From: JBBDYH01 sp040901795 | GTDB lineage: Bacteria; Planctomycetota; Planctomycetia; Pirellulales; JALHPA01 | DNA: 64,000 nt | Reading direction: 5' to 3' | NCBI GenBank assembly: GCA_040901795.1 | Contig: JBBDYH010000094.1 | Span: 44,478-108,477 of the forward strand | In this document: positions 56,546 to 64,000 of the stretch, piece after piece | How the letters are laid out: the number at the start of each line of letters is the position of its first letter | Position numbering within the stretch: the stretch's first letter is position 1 | Program-made: the position numbers and the translations under genes | The notes under the pieces: generated by a model | What the model was told of the DNA's origin: nothing | What the model saw: only the letters and a program-made list of their open reading frames with translations | The model's database searches: none

Positions 56546-56766
56546 GCCCTGAGCCCCCGACAGGAGTCCTGACAGAGATGAGGATGGGGACGATTTTAGC
56601 GCAGGCCGAGCCAAGAACGAAGCGCCGAGCGGTGCATCAGTACGTAGATTTCCGCAAAAAAAATCGAGAGCCTGCCCTACAACCTATCCCAGCGGAATAG
56701 ATTACCACGGAACGGCCATAGGCGAGCGGTTCCGGTGGGCGGACGCCGGCCACTGAATGGGCGGCA

Positions 56767-56982
56767 TCACCGTTTCCTGCGTGATCGCTCGACCCGGGCG
56801 ATCAACGTGGCAGCCGAGATCCCCAGCGCATCGCAGAGTCGGAAGAGGGAATCCAACGTCGGTGACTTCTTGTCATGTTCCAGTCGGCTGATGTAGGTGC
56901 GGTCGAGTCCGGCGTCAAAAGCCAGTTGCTCTTGCGTCTTGCCAGCCGTCTCTTGGGCCTTGCGAAGTTCTTCCCCAAACAT
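56767..56982 (-). CDS. XRE-family transcriptional repressor
   Basis: 71 residues, a single lambda-Cro/CI-type HTH: ELRKAQETAGKTQEQLAFDA, GLDRTYISRLEHDKKSPTLD, SLFRLCDALG, with a basic C-terminal tail. A perfect 18-bp palindrome lies 38 bp upstream of its start, overlapping a divergent promoter. It probably autoregulates and controls the small gene at 57082. Confidence 0.9.
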   Translation of the reverse strand: MFGEELRKAQETAGKTQEQLAFDAGLDRTYISRLEHDKKSPTLDSLFRLCDALGISAATLIARVERSRRKR

Positions 56983-57010
56983 GTTGGACGAAGTATGTCG
57001 CAGTACACCG

Positions 57011-57039
57011 TTGACGGTCTGTAGCCTATAGGCTACAAA
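57011..57039 (+). promoter_or_regulatory. predicted promoter overlapping XRE operator
   Basis: TTGACG (57011-57016), 17-nt spacing, TACAAA (57034-57039), reading toward the short basic gene at 57082. The palindrome at 57020-57037 fills the space between the boxes, so repressor binding would block it. Confidence 0.6.
57020..57037. promoter_or_regulatory. 18-bp perfect palindrome, likely XRE operator
   Basis: TGTAGCCTATAGGCTACA is its own reverse complement. It lies between the divergent XRE gene (start 56982) and the gene at 57082. Dyads of this size next to a small Cro-like gene are typical operators. Confidence 0.7.
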
Positions 57040-57081
57040 GACGTTCCAATCTCTTCATTACCATTCCTGGAGTACGTCGCC

Positions 57082-57189
57082 ATGACCAACGGCATCCGAC
57101 ACGCAGAGCGAACGCAAACGAAGAGCAAACCCACGGCGGGCTCGAAACGGAAAGCATCGCCACCGCGCAAGCCAAAGAAGAAGCCCTAG
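57082..57189 (+). CDS. short basic peptide, 35 aa
   Basis: Starts MTNGIRHAERTQTKSKPTAG and ends in a Lys/Arg/Pro-rich tail (SPPRKPKKKP). ATG at 57082 with GGAG about 10 nt upstream and behind the predicted XRE-controlled promoter. Too short for family assignment. It resembles basic nucleic-acid-binding tails. Being repressed by a Cro-like protein, it could be an element control gene. Confidence 0.45.
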   Translation: MTNGIRHAERTQTKSKPTAGSKRKASPPRKPKKKP

Positions 57190-57273
57190 CTTGCGCCTCC
57201 CCCGCGGTTTGGCCTACGCTCGGATCATGAGCTACTTAAGCAGAGCAGGCATTGTCCAGGCCCGCAGACCGCA

Positions 57274-57784
57274 ATGCGGGAGGTGACGAACGCGAATTTC
57301 GGAATCCTGGTGGCGTACCTGCTACCAGGGTTCGTAGCACTCTATGGATTGGGCCAGCCCAGCCGCTCGTTCGTGGCTCATCACGCCACCCAGTGAACCG
57401 ACCACGATTGGCGGTTTTCTGTACTTGACCGTAGCATGCCTCGCCTCGGGACTGGTCATCAGCACGCTCCGCTGGGCACTCATAGATACGCTGCACCATG
57501 CAACAGGGATTCGACCGCCCCAATTGAATTTCTCCCACCTTGATCAAAAGCTCGATGCATTTCAGTTGCTCGTCGAAAGCCATTATCGGTACTATCAGTT
57601 CTATGCGAACATGTTCGTGGCAGCGGCCGTGGCATTCGGCGGCTGGCTGAGCAGCACGGGTGGTGCGCAGAATTCAGCGCTGACGACCCTCGGGTTCCTG
57701 GCTGTCGAGGCAACGCTGCTTCTCGGATCCCGAGATACACTGCGGAAGTATTACCGTCGAAGCGAGGAGCTTCTATGCGACTGA
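57274..57784 (+). pseudogene. membrane protein gene with a frameshift near 57370
   Basis: From ATG 57274 the first frame encodes MREVTNANFGILVAYLLPGF and on, a natural membrane N-terminus, but stops at 57394. A second frame picks up around 57370 with ARSWLITPPSEPTTIGGFLY, then LTVACLASGLVISTLRWALI, a helical QLNFSHLDQKLDAFQLLVES, YANMFVAAAVAFGGWL and a charged end at 57784. Both parts join into one plausible three- or four-helix membrane protein if one base is shifted. Either mutated or mis-sequenced. Function unknown. Confidence 0.6.
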
Positions 57785-57839
57785 CATCACCGCCCAGACG
57801 ACGCGCCATAGAGTAATCCCTGCACGAAGTACCCGCTAG

Positions 57840-58877
57840 TCAGAGGACTATCCGTTCAATTTCATCCAAGCTCAAATGATCGTCCGTGCGATCGTACAAC
57901 TTCGTGGTTCGCGGTGATTCGTGCGCCGCGATTTGTTGCGCCTTCTCGATCGTGCCGCCATTCTCCAGATATGCCGTGATTCCCGTGGCTCGAAACGTGT
58001 GGCAACAAATGGAGTAGGGGAGTGCGGCCTTTAAGGCTCGTCGCTTTACCATCGCCAACACTTCGCGGCGATTGAGTCGCCGATCGGAGAGTCTTTTCGC
58101 GCGGGTCATTGAACGAAACAGGGGCATCTTTCGCTCGTCGGGATCTTGAGCGTCGAGTTGAGCTGCGCGCAGGTAGGAGTCAAGCATCTCTTCGGCGGTG
58201 TGGTGGACGGGCACTTGGTGTTCCTTACCGCCTTTTTCGTGCAGTCGGAACCACCACCGCTTGCCCTGCTGGTAATAATCCTCGATATTCATCCCCGTCA
58301 CCGCTCCGACTCGGGCAAAGCTATAGACCATCACGCCGATCAAGGCTCTGTCTCGCAATCCCACAAGGGTAGTCGTGTCGATCGACTCTAGAAGTTGGCG
58401 AGCTTCGGCCCCGGTGAGCACGGGCGTCTTGCCCTTCTTGACGACGTGCTTCGGTCCACGGACGGCTGAAGCCGGATTGACGGATAGAACGTGGCCGATG
58501 ACGAGCCAATCGAAGAGCATGCGAATCGCAGCTAGGTGTTGCTTGACCGTGGGACGGCTGTGCGTCTTCCCGAGTTGCTCGATGTAAGCGGCGATGACGA
58601 TGGGCTGGAGGTGGGGGAGTGCCAGGCGCCGCCGTTCGCACCACGAACAAAAAGCGAAAACGGCCCGAGCATACGCCGCTCGCGTGTTGGGATTGCGAAT
58701 GTTCGCCGTGAAGAATTCGAGGAACCGGCGACTCGCATTCTCGCCGGCCGCAGCAATGATGGCCGGAAGAAAGGCGGGAAGCTCTGGCGGCAAAGCCAGC
58801 CCAGAATTGCGAGAGGAGTTCTCAGGTTGCGAAAGATGCTGAAGCCGTTTCGAGCCGGCCGTCGTGGCGGGAGCCAT
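57840..58877 (-). CDS. tyrosine recombinase (integrase)
   Basis: About 345 residues from ATG 58877 (58895 also possible). An N-terminal SAM-like core-binding domain (FFTANIRNPNTRAAYARAVF, TVKQHLAAIRMLFDWLV) precedes the catalytic domain. Catalytic residues: Arg in SFARVGAVTGM, Lys in HEKGGKEH, H-x-x-R in CCHTFRATGITAYL, His in QQIAAHESPRTTKLYDR and the nucleophile Tyr in the same stretch. It integrates and excises mobile DNA. It is at the opposite end of the putative element from the tRNA-Leu fragment at 14883 and is the candidate enzyme that used this core. Confidence 0.93.
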   Translation of the reverse strand: MAPATTAGSKRLQHLSQPENSSRNSGLALPPELPAFLPAIIAAAGENASRRFLEFFTANIRNPNTRAAYARAVFAFCSWCERRRLALPHLQPIVIAAYIEQLGKTHSRPTVKQHLAAIRMLFDWLVIGHVLSVNPASAVRGPKHVVKKGKTPVLTGAEARQLLESIDTTTLVGLRDRALIGVMVYSFARVGAVTGMNIEDYYQQGKRWWFRLHEKGGKEHQVPVHHTAEEMLDSYLRAAQLDAQDPDERKMPLFRSMTRAKRLSDRRLNRREVLAMVKRRALKAALPYSICCHTFRATGITAYLENGGTIEKAQQIAAHESPRTTKLYDRTDDHLSLDEIERIVL

Positions 58878-58948
58878 GCTCCCATGGTACCCCATAAAGG
58901 ACGTTATGGGATACATGTTCGGTCGACGATTGAAGCAGTGTACCGCTG

Positions 58949-59161
58949 CTAAAAGCCGCTCACAAGGAACAAAGTGATAGCAATGTTGGTGATCGTTGCG
59001 AAAAGGTTCACCAACGGTAGTGTAAAGGCGCGTTTGTCTGACTGCCGCAGTAGAAACCCAGGCGACCGGGGCGTGTATTCGATCACTTCCGCGCTGCCGG
59101 GTGGACCTGGACCAAGTTTCCGGCGAACGCACCACCACAAGACATTCTTCGTGGAACGCAT
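58949..59161 (-). CDS. possible small membrane protein, 70 aa
   Basis: ATG at 59161 with GGGAGA about 8 nt upstream. The N-terminal half is basic (MRSTKNVLWWCVRRKLG) and the C-terminal half has one hydrophobic helix (PLVNLFATITNIAITLFLVSGF in two overlapping parts). It lies directly upstream of the integrase gene on the same strand. No relatives recognised, so it may be a chance frame. Confidence 0.35.
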   Translation of the reverse strand: MRSTKNVLWWCVRRKLGPGPPGSAEVIEYTPRSPGFLLRQSDKRAFTLPLVNLFATITNIAITLFLVSGF

Positions 59162-59549
59162 GGTCGTTTCTCCCTTTTGGTATTAACTGGCGCATCCGGT
59201 CGGTACAGTGCTATGGCGACCGCGATGCGGTATGGATGTAGAGTCGTGGGCGGCTGGAACGCGAAGCTGGCGATCGCACCAGCCAAGCCGAGCACAATGA
59301 GATCACAAAGTCGTCGAACAACAATGTGGCTAGTATTAAAGCGCATCGTGGTGGATGTTTGTGAAGTCCTCGTACAGCGAGGAGGGAAATCGAGCGCCGC
59401 ACGCATGCCAGTGACCATAGATACGCGGTGCTGTGACACATAGACCGAGAGTGAGCGAATGATCCTTGCGAACGTATGCGTTCGATGCCTACTTGGGAAC
59501 GTGCCGGCTAGCCTTCGACCAGACTTCGGAACAGTAGCAGGCGGGCTAT
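59162..59549. other. gene-free segment between integrase side and IS21 remnant
   Basis: 388 bp. Open frames here are short and lack supported starts. I see no repeat matching the tRNA-Leu core, so the right end of the element is not marked here. Confidence 0.4.
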
Positions 59550-60530
59550 CATTGGGCGCTTGAAAGGGTACCAGTCGGTAGCCCTTGCCGGTGATCTGGA
59601 TCACTTCCAAGTGGTGCAGGAAGCGGTCTAGGACGGCCGGGGCGCTGGGCACGTCACCCCGCAGTTTGCCCCAGTTCTCCAGGGGGCGACTGCTGGTCGT
59701 CATCGGCGGCGCCGAGTAGAACGAGTGCTGGACTTCGATGTGGCCGTCGCGGCTGACGCGGCGCTTCCCTTCGTCATAGAAAGGAAAGCGTTCGTCCGGC
59801 AAACGTCCCAGCGCGGCGCGTTCGACGCTTTCGAACAACTGGCCCACATGTTTCTTGGTGGTGCCGTGAATCCGCGTGTGGGCCACCTCCCCTCCGACTG
59901 CCGCAAGTGCTCGTTCTGTTCGGCCAGCGAAGCGAACACGCGGCCCCGCTGCGCGTTGGGCTGCACACAGGCAACGCCCCGCTCCACTTTCCCTTTGTGC
60001 CGCGGCGTGCCCGGCCGCGTGGGCAACTGTGTGAAGCGGTAGTGCCCGCAGAACTCCACGATCTTGGGATTTGGTTCCGGATAGTACCAATCGGCTGGCT
60101 GACCACCGCCTTGACGTTGTCGAACACGACGATGTGGGTCACTGCGCTCAAGTTCCAGGACGCGTTGTCCAGTGAGCGGATGAAAGACTCGGTGGTGAGC
60201 CGCCGCACTGCCTTGCTGTAGCCCTTGCGCGAGTGGCTGAGCACGAGGCGAAATATTCGCGTCCGGGACCACTTTCCTTCCTGGTCTTGGCAGCGCGCTC
60301 ATGTACCGTAGTCGATCTGCATCTCCTGGCCGGCTCGACTTCGATGCAGCGGAAGGCCAACTCGCTCTGCCGGCTTAGCCGCCACGCATAGCGCCGCACC
60401 GAATGATACTTGCCCGAGAAGCCGTGCTCGTCGCGCGGGTCCTGATAGATCCGCTGCGCCATCTGACCCTGTTCCAAGTTTTCAAGGATGGCTTCCGCGT
60501 AGGTGCGCAGAGACTGCGCGAGGCCTCCGC
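59550..60530 (-). mobile_element. decayed IS21-family insertion sequence (istA/istB relic)
   Basis: Broken pieces of both IS21 genes on the minus strand. IstA: IYQDPRDEHGFSGKYHSVRR near 60440-60380, then ADWYYPEPNPKIVEFCGHYR, PTRPGTPRHKGKVERGVACV and GRLPDERFPFYDEGKRRVSR, ending near 59710, in at least three frames. The IstB end then follows without the rest of the gene: RPLENWGKLRGDVPSAPAVL, DRFLHHLEVIQITGKGYRL (59690-59560). Thus most of istB is deleted and istA is frameshifted; the element cannot move by itself. No terminal repeats found. Confidence 0.8.
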
Positions 60531-60718
60531 CGGAGTGCTTGGCAGCGAGCCGTCAAGATCGTTGAACCCGGTGGGCGCTTTGGTATCCTTTGGACCCGCC
60601 GACCCGGTGGTCGTGGCGCAGCGTCTCCAGAGTGACTGCTCCGCCAATAATGTCATCCACGAGCGATGTGATCCACAATGTACGGCAACATTGGCACCTA
60701 TGTAACGACTAAAGCGCC

Positions 60719-63364
60719 TTACGACATCGATGGCTTAGGAATGTCAGCGCCAATTGGAAGTTGAAAAGTACAGCGATAACAAGCATCGTGTTCATTAGTG
60801 TCGACACGAACATCGCCACTTCGGCCGTCGGGAAGGCGGTAAGAGCGAGCAAGTTCGTAGGGACCGCGGAGCTCTAGTATTCTCGGTTCGAGGCGCAACG
60901 ACTGAAGAACGGCCTCACTGTGCCCACTGATAGCCGGAATTCGCCGCGATTTGCCAAATGACTCAATGCAGATTTCTAACCATTGTGCACCACCGTCACT
61001 TCTGCGTCGCCTCGCGCGGATGAACGCCGTTCGTGAAAACCTCCATGCATAGCGTAACAGATCGAACATTACTGCAACGAAAAACCCTTGCTGAGCGACC
61101 ACATTCAGATCGGGATCGACGTGACACTCGAGATTCGATTCGCTCGTTTCCGATCGCGCGAGTGATGCAGCGACAATGATGGCATCGCGAACTCGAAATT
61201 CATCGAACTCCTCAGTGAAACTCTCGGTCTTGTGACCGTCGGGTACTACCGCATCCAGCATGCGGTTAAGTAAGGATAGAAGCGGGCGAAGTTGCGGTAC
61301 CGCGGTTTCAGTGTATGACTCGCGCTTGCAGAGCAACTGATCGAGGTGTCGCACGACGGCCTTCAGCCCACTCGCTCTACTCCAATTCTTAAGCAACGTG
61401 GACTTCAACTCACGCCGCCAGAGGATCTCCCCTGCGTGCTCGGCGAGAAGATTTAATACCGGCCCATGTTCGTCTTCTGAAATATCAAAGCGGTCGGACA
61501 GAACCACAATGACCCCTGTTGGCTGGGCCGCCGGCCCCATCTTGCATGCAAGTGCGCACACTGCATCGCGAAAGACGGATCGATAACACGCCATCGTGGC
61601 CGCGTGCTCCAAATCTGCCAAATAAACGACTCCCGGACGGCTAAGAGCCATACTTGTCAGCGAACCAGCGAGCTCGTAACGCTCTAGGCGTTCTCCTGCA
61701 AGCTCGTCGAGGATAGCGTAATGCCTGAAATGTATTCGATCCTCATCTATTACATTCACGAGAACGGTCTTACCGCTGCCCGACTGAGTGAATATCTTTC
61801 GTGCTGTTGCACCAAACAGTTCGGCGATCTCCTTGCCGGTATCGTTCTCCGTAACCGCGTCTCGTACCGAGTTTGCCGCGATTTCTTCGTAATGCGCAAC
61901 TCGCAACGCTTCTGACAGGCGGCGACGAGTGCAGTCCAGTCTTGGACCGATGTGGCGCCTCGCGATTTGCTCAAGCCACCGTTGCTCTCGTTCGGTGAAG
62001 TGCCCGTCGTGCCGAGCTGTGTATCGCAGCACTGCAATAACGTCTTGCTTATACCACACGGGAACAATCAAGAGATCACCGTGATTGTCTGAATCCGGTA
62101 TCTTGTTTGCCCACTTGAGATTCGGGTCGTATTCGCGGAGTTTGTCCTGCAGCAAGCTGCGATCCCCGAGGTCTTGCAGGCATATGCTGCGACCGGTCCG
62201 AGCGACCCATGTGGTGAGCGTATTCTCCTCAAGATGATACGTTCCGACACCTTGTAAATGCTTAGAGCCGACGTAACTAGTTCTCTGGAAGATAAGCAAG
62301 TCGGACCCGCAGGAATCACGAACGCGCGTCAAGATGCTGCCGTAGCGACACTGGAGCAACGTGGGCAGCCTATCCGCGCAAAAGCGGTACAACGCATCAG
62401 GTGTATCGCACTCCTGTAGAATCATCTCTCCAACGTCCGTTTGGCGCGGAACACTAGTCTGCAGTTCTTGCCGGTATAGTACATCGAGACGCGCGGCCGC
62501 AACTTGAACTAATCCTGCGAACCGCAAAACTGCATCCCTCAACGGTGGGGCAATACGTGCCACAGTGTTGTGGCATAGCTCAATCGGCAGTGCAAGATCG
62601 CAAGACAACTTTCCAGTCGACGCAGCGCCGGCGGAAAGCGGGAAGTCGACCCATGCGTCAGAGTTATGCCGTGCCAGGACATTCATGCAATGATTTCTCG
62701 CGACACGAATCAGAGGAATGCCATCATCCGGAACATAGCACTCAACACCGGTTGAGCAGCTATCATCGATAACGAAGACTGATGGGAGGCCCAACGCTAA
62801 GACCCAGAAGGAATCAGCCGTCTGCAGTTGGGAACCCGACAAAAATTTGATGATTTGGCCTGCCCGTAATCGACGTGTGACTTCAGGATCATGCCCACTG
62901 CTGGAATAGCTGGACAAAGAGTAACCGCTCCATCGATCATGGGAGAGCGGATAATATCGAATATTCTTAATTCCCAGGCGCTCTGCACGGGGTTGCAGCC
63001 ACTGAAGAACAGCGTCTACCGTCGGGCAACACCATAGACCCTGAAGTGAGTCATCGACTACGAATCGCTGCTGCAGTTCGTGGCGCAGTTTTATGACCGT
63101 CTCCGGTGTAACCGCACCGATAGCGCCATCAGAAGCGCGCCGCGCTAGGCCGGCCGTCACACAAAGGTCGCCAAGTTCGCTCTCCTGTGAAGACGATGTG
63201 TTTGCGAGGCGAACGATCGTGTCTGTAAACTGCCGAGCCTCATGTACGGATACCGATCGTCCGTTGGACCGTGACCACAAGCGCTCAATGTCCGGATAAG
63301 ACGGAAGGAGTGACGCAATGAAATCGTCTGAGACCAAGTCATCAGAAAAGTTACTCGGATTCAT
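60719..63364 (-). CDS. double-GAF protein with degenerate histidine-kinase-like C-terminus
   Basis: 881 residues, no membrane segment. The N-terminal 300 residues are unrecognised. GAF-like domain 1 spans about 310-480 (MILQECDTPDALYRFCADRL...GTYHLEENTLTTWVARTGRS). GAF-like domain 2 spans about 495-665 (GKEIAELFGATARKIF...VYLADLEHAATMACYRSVFR...GVIVVLSDRF). The end resembles a GHKL ATPase: FFVAVMFDLLRYAWRFSR at the N-box position (the usual Asn is missing) and a closing CYRCTFQLPIG strand. No H-box histidine is obvious. It probably senses a small ligand or partner. It overlaps the upstream gene by four bases and forms an operon with it. Confidence 0.65.
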   Translation of the reverse strand: MNPSNFSDDLVSDDFIASLLPSYPDIERLWSRSNGRSVSVHEARQFTDTIVRLANTSSSQESELGDLCVTAGLARRASDGAIGAVTPETVIKLRHELQQRFVVDDSLQGLWCCPTVDAVLQWLQPRAERLGIKNIRYYPLSHDRWSGYSLSSYSSSGHDPEVTRRLRAGQIIKFLSGSQLQTADSFWVLALGLPSVFVIDDSCSTGVECYVPDDGIPLIRVARNHCMNVLARHNSDAWVDFPLSAGAASTGKLSCDLALPIELCHNTVARIAPPLRDAVLRFAGLVQVAAARLDVLYRQELQTSVPRQTDVGEMILQECDTPDALYRFCADRLPTLLQCRYGSILTRVRDSCGSDLLIFQRTSYVGSKHLQGVGTYHLEENTLTTWVARTGRSICLQDLGDRSLLQDKLREYDPNLKWANKIPDSDNHGDLLIVPVWYKQDVIAVLRYTARHDGHFTEREQRWLEQIARRHIGPRLDCTRRRLSEALRVAHYEEIAANSVRDAVTENDTGKEIAELFGATARKIFTQSGSGKTVLVNVIDEDRIHFRHYAILDELAGERLERYELAGSLTSMALSRPGVVYLADLEHAATMACYRSVFRDAVCALACKMGPAAQPTGVIVVLSDRFDISEDEHGPVLNLLAEHAGEILWRRELKSTLLKNWSRASGLKAVVRHLDQLLCKRESYTETAVPQLRPLLSLLNRMLDAVVPDGHKTESFTEEFDEFRVRDAIIVAASLARSETSESNLECHVDPDLNVVAQQGFFVAVMFDLLRYAWRFSRTAFIRARRRRSDGGAQWLEICIESFGKSRRIPAISGHSEAVLQSLRLEPRILELRGPYELARSYRLPDGRSGDVRVDTNEHDACYRCTFQLPIGADIPKPSMS

Positions 63365-63936
63365 TTTACACCTCCGTCAGTGTCGGCTTGTGGGAAACGA
63401 GCGCGAGCGCGCTTGCTGAGCCTGTGCAAGTGTTGCCGGAGGGTGCTTGCCACCCGATCGACTGTTTTCCTTTGGTGTTTCTCTGACGTAAAAACGTCAG
63501 GAATCTCTAAGTATTGGGCGAGTTGTTGTGATGAGGGTAGTAAATGCGTAAGCGTTGAGCGGCCACTAGTTCGCTGGACGATTTGCAGCGCGAGATTGTG
63601 AGCCCATGGTTCACCGTCGGTGCACTGCATCTGTGCCGTAACTACTAGACGGTCGATATCGCTTTTTATCGCTGGTTCTAGATCGCTCCACCGTTTTAGG
63701 ACAGCGTTAATCCACCAAAGATAAGGCTTCAACTCGTCCTCGGGGATAGAGTTCAAAGCTGATCGGAAGCATGGTGCGTCGGGTTGCCCATGAAATATGA
63801 CACCCTCGATTGTTTGGGCGTGCGCGGCGGGGAGCGTGGCAAGAAGCTGTGTGAATTGAGAGGCGATATCTGCTGGCTTACCACGGTGAATGTAGTCCTG
63901 AAATTCAAGTCGCTTGTGGTCTGCGCGTTGCAGCAT
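63361..63936 (-). CDS. unknown 191-aa protein, operon partner of the GAF protein
   Basis: MLQRADHKRLEFQDYIHRGK, then QFTQLLATLPAAHAQTIEGV, ELKPYLWWINAVLKRWSDLE, and a basic C-terminal helix pair (KTVDRVASTLRQHLHRLSKR). Helical and soluble. The stop overlaps the start of the GAF gene by four bases, so the two are translated together and may form a complex. An in-frame stop lies 45 bp upstream of the ATG, so the gene is complete. I do not recognise the family. Confidence 0.6.
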   Translation of the reverse strand: MLQRADHKRLEFQDYIHRGKPADIASQFTQLLATLPAAHAQTIEGVIFHGQPDAPCFRSALNSIPEDELKPYLWWINAVLKRWSDLEPAIKSDIDRLVVTAQMQCTDGEPWAHNLALQIVQRTSGRSTLTHLLPSSQQLAQYLEIPDVFTSEKHQRKTVDRVASTLRQHLHRLSKRARARFPQADTDGGVK

Positions 63937-64000
63937 AGCTTCAATGAGGGTGCATTCCCGTTTTGCGGACGTGATGTGCTAGCACGCATTAAAGGTCCTG

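Overview
The window looks like a planctomycete chromosome. It has two DUF1559-type proteins with prepilin-like N-termini, a 2.8-kaa surface protein with a planctomycete-style N-terminal FERLEDRSMLA motif, many small orphan genes and a high GC content. Positions 1-3.8 kb are ordinary housekeeping DNA: a flavin monooxygenase, a Ser/Thr kinase and lipA on the minus strand, and smpB on the plus strand. At 3834 this ends in a 57-bp piece that is the 3' half of a tRNA-Leu. An identical copy lies at 14883. Neither copy has the 5' half, so both look like attachment-site remnants of integrated elements.

Between the two copies (3.8-14.9 kb) lie the giant repetitive surface protein, a DUF1559 protein and an HTH/NTF2-like protein. 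To the right of the second copy begins what looks like a mobile element. It has a replication-relaxation protein at its left end (15.3 kb), a VirD4/TraG-like ATPase with a zinc-ribbon membrane partner (52.9-56.5 kb), an XRE repressor with a palindromic operator (57 kb) and a tyrosine recombinase (57.8-58.9 kb). Positions 16-27 kb are a cargo or scrap zone: small unrecognised genes, glpX, two near-identical receiver-domain proteins, two terminase GpA remnants, a frameshifted metallo-beta-lactamase remnant, a frameshifted DUF1559 gene and several strong hairpins. An IS21 remnant and a two-gene operon (a small unknown protein plus a double-GAF, degenerate histidine-kinase-like protein) close the window.

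The main feature is a type I CRISPR-Cas locus of the MYXAN (Dev-like) variant. A 15.1-kb array (27053-42145) holds 212 copies, by hand count, of one 36-bp repeat that look identical by eye. It is followed on its right by a leader and then, all on the minus strand and read right to left, a sigma-like small gene, cas6, cas3, cas8 (DevT-like), cas7 (DevR-like), cas5 (DevS-like), a cas4-cas1 fusion and cas2. A WYL-domain regulator lies upstream.

The most interesting signal is in the 240-bp gap between the WYL gene and the first gene of the cas operon. On the opposite strand to the operon there are two degenerate CRISPR repeats exactly one repeat unit (71 bp) apart, with a 35-nt spacer between them and their own predicted promoter. 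The first 17 nt of that spacer match a site in the predicted cas promoter (51561-51577) except at positions 6 and 12, which are the bases that type I crRNAs do not pair with the target. This is the signature of a crRNA-like guide that makes the Cas effector repress its own operon.
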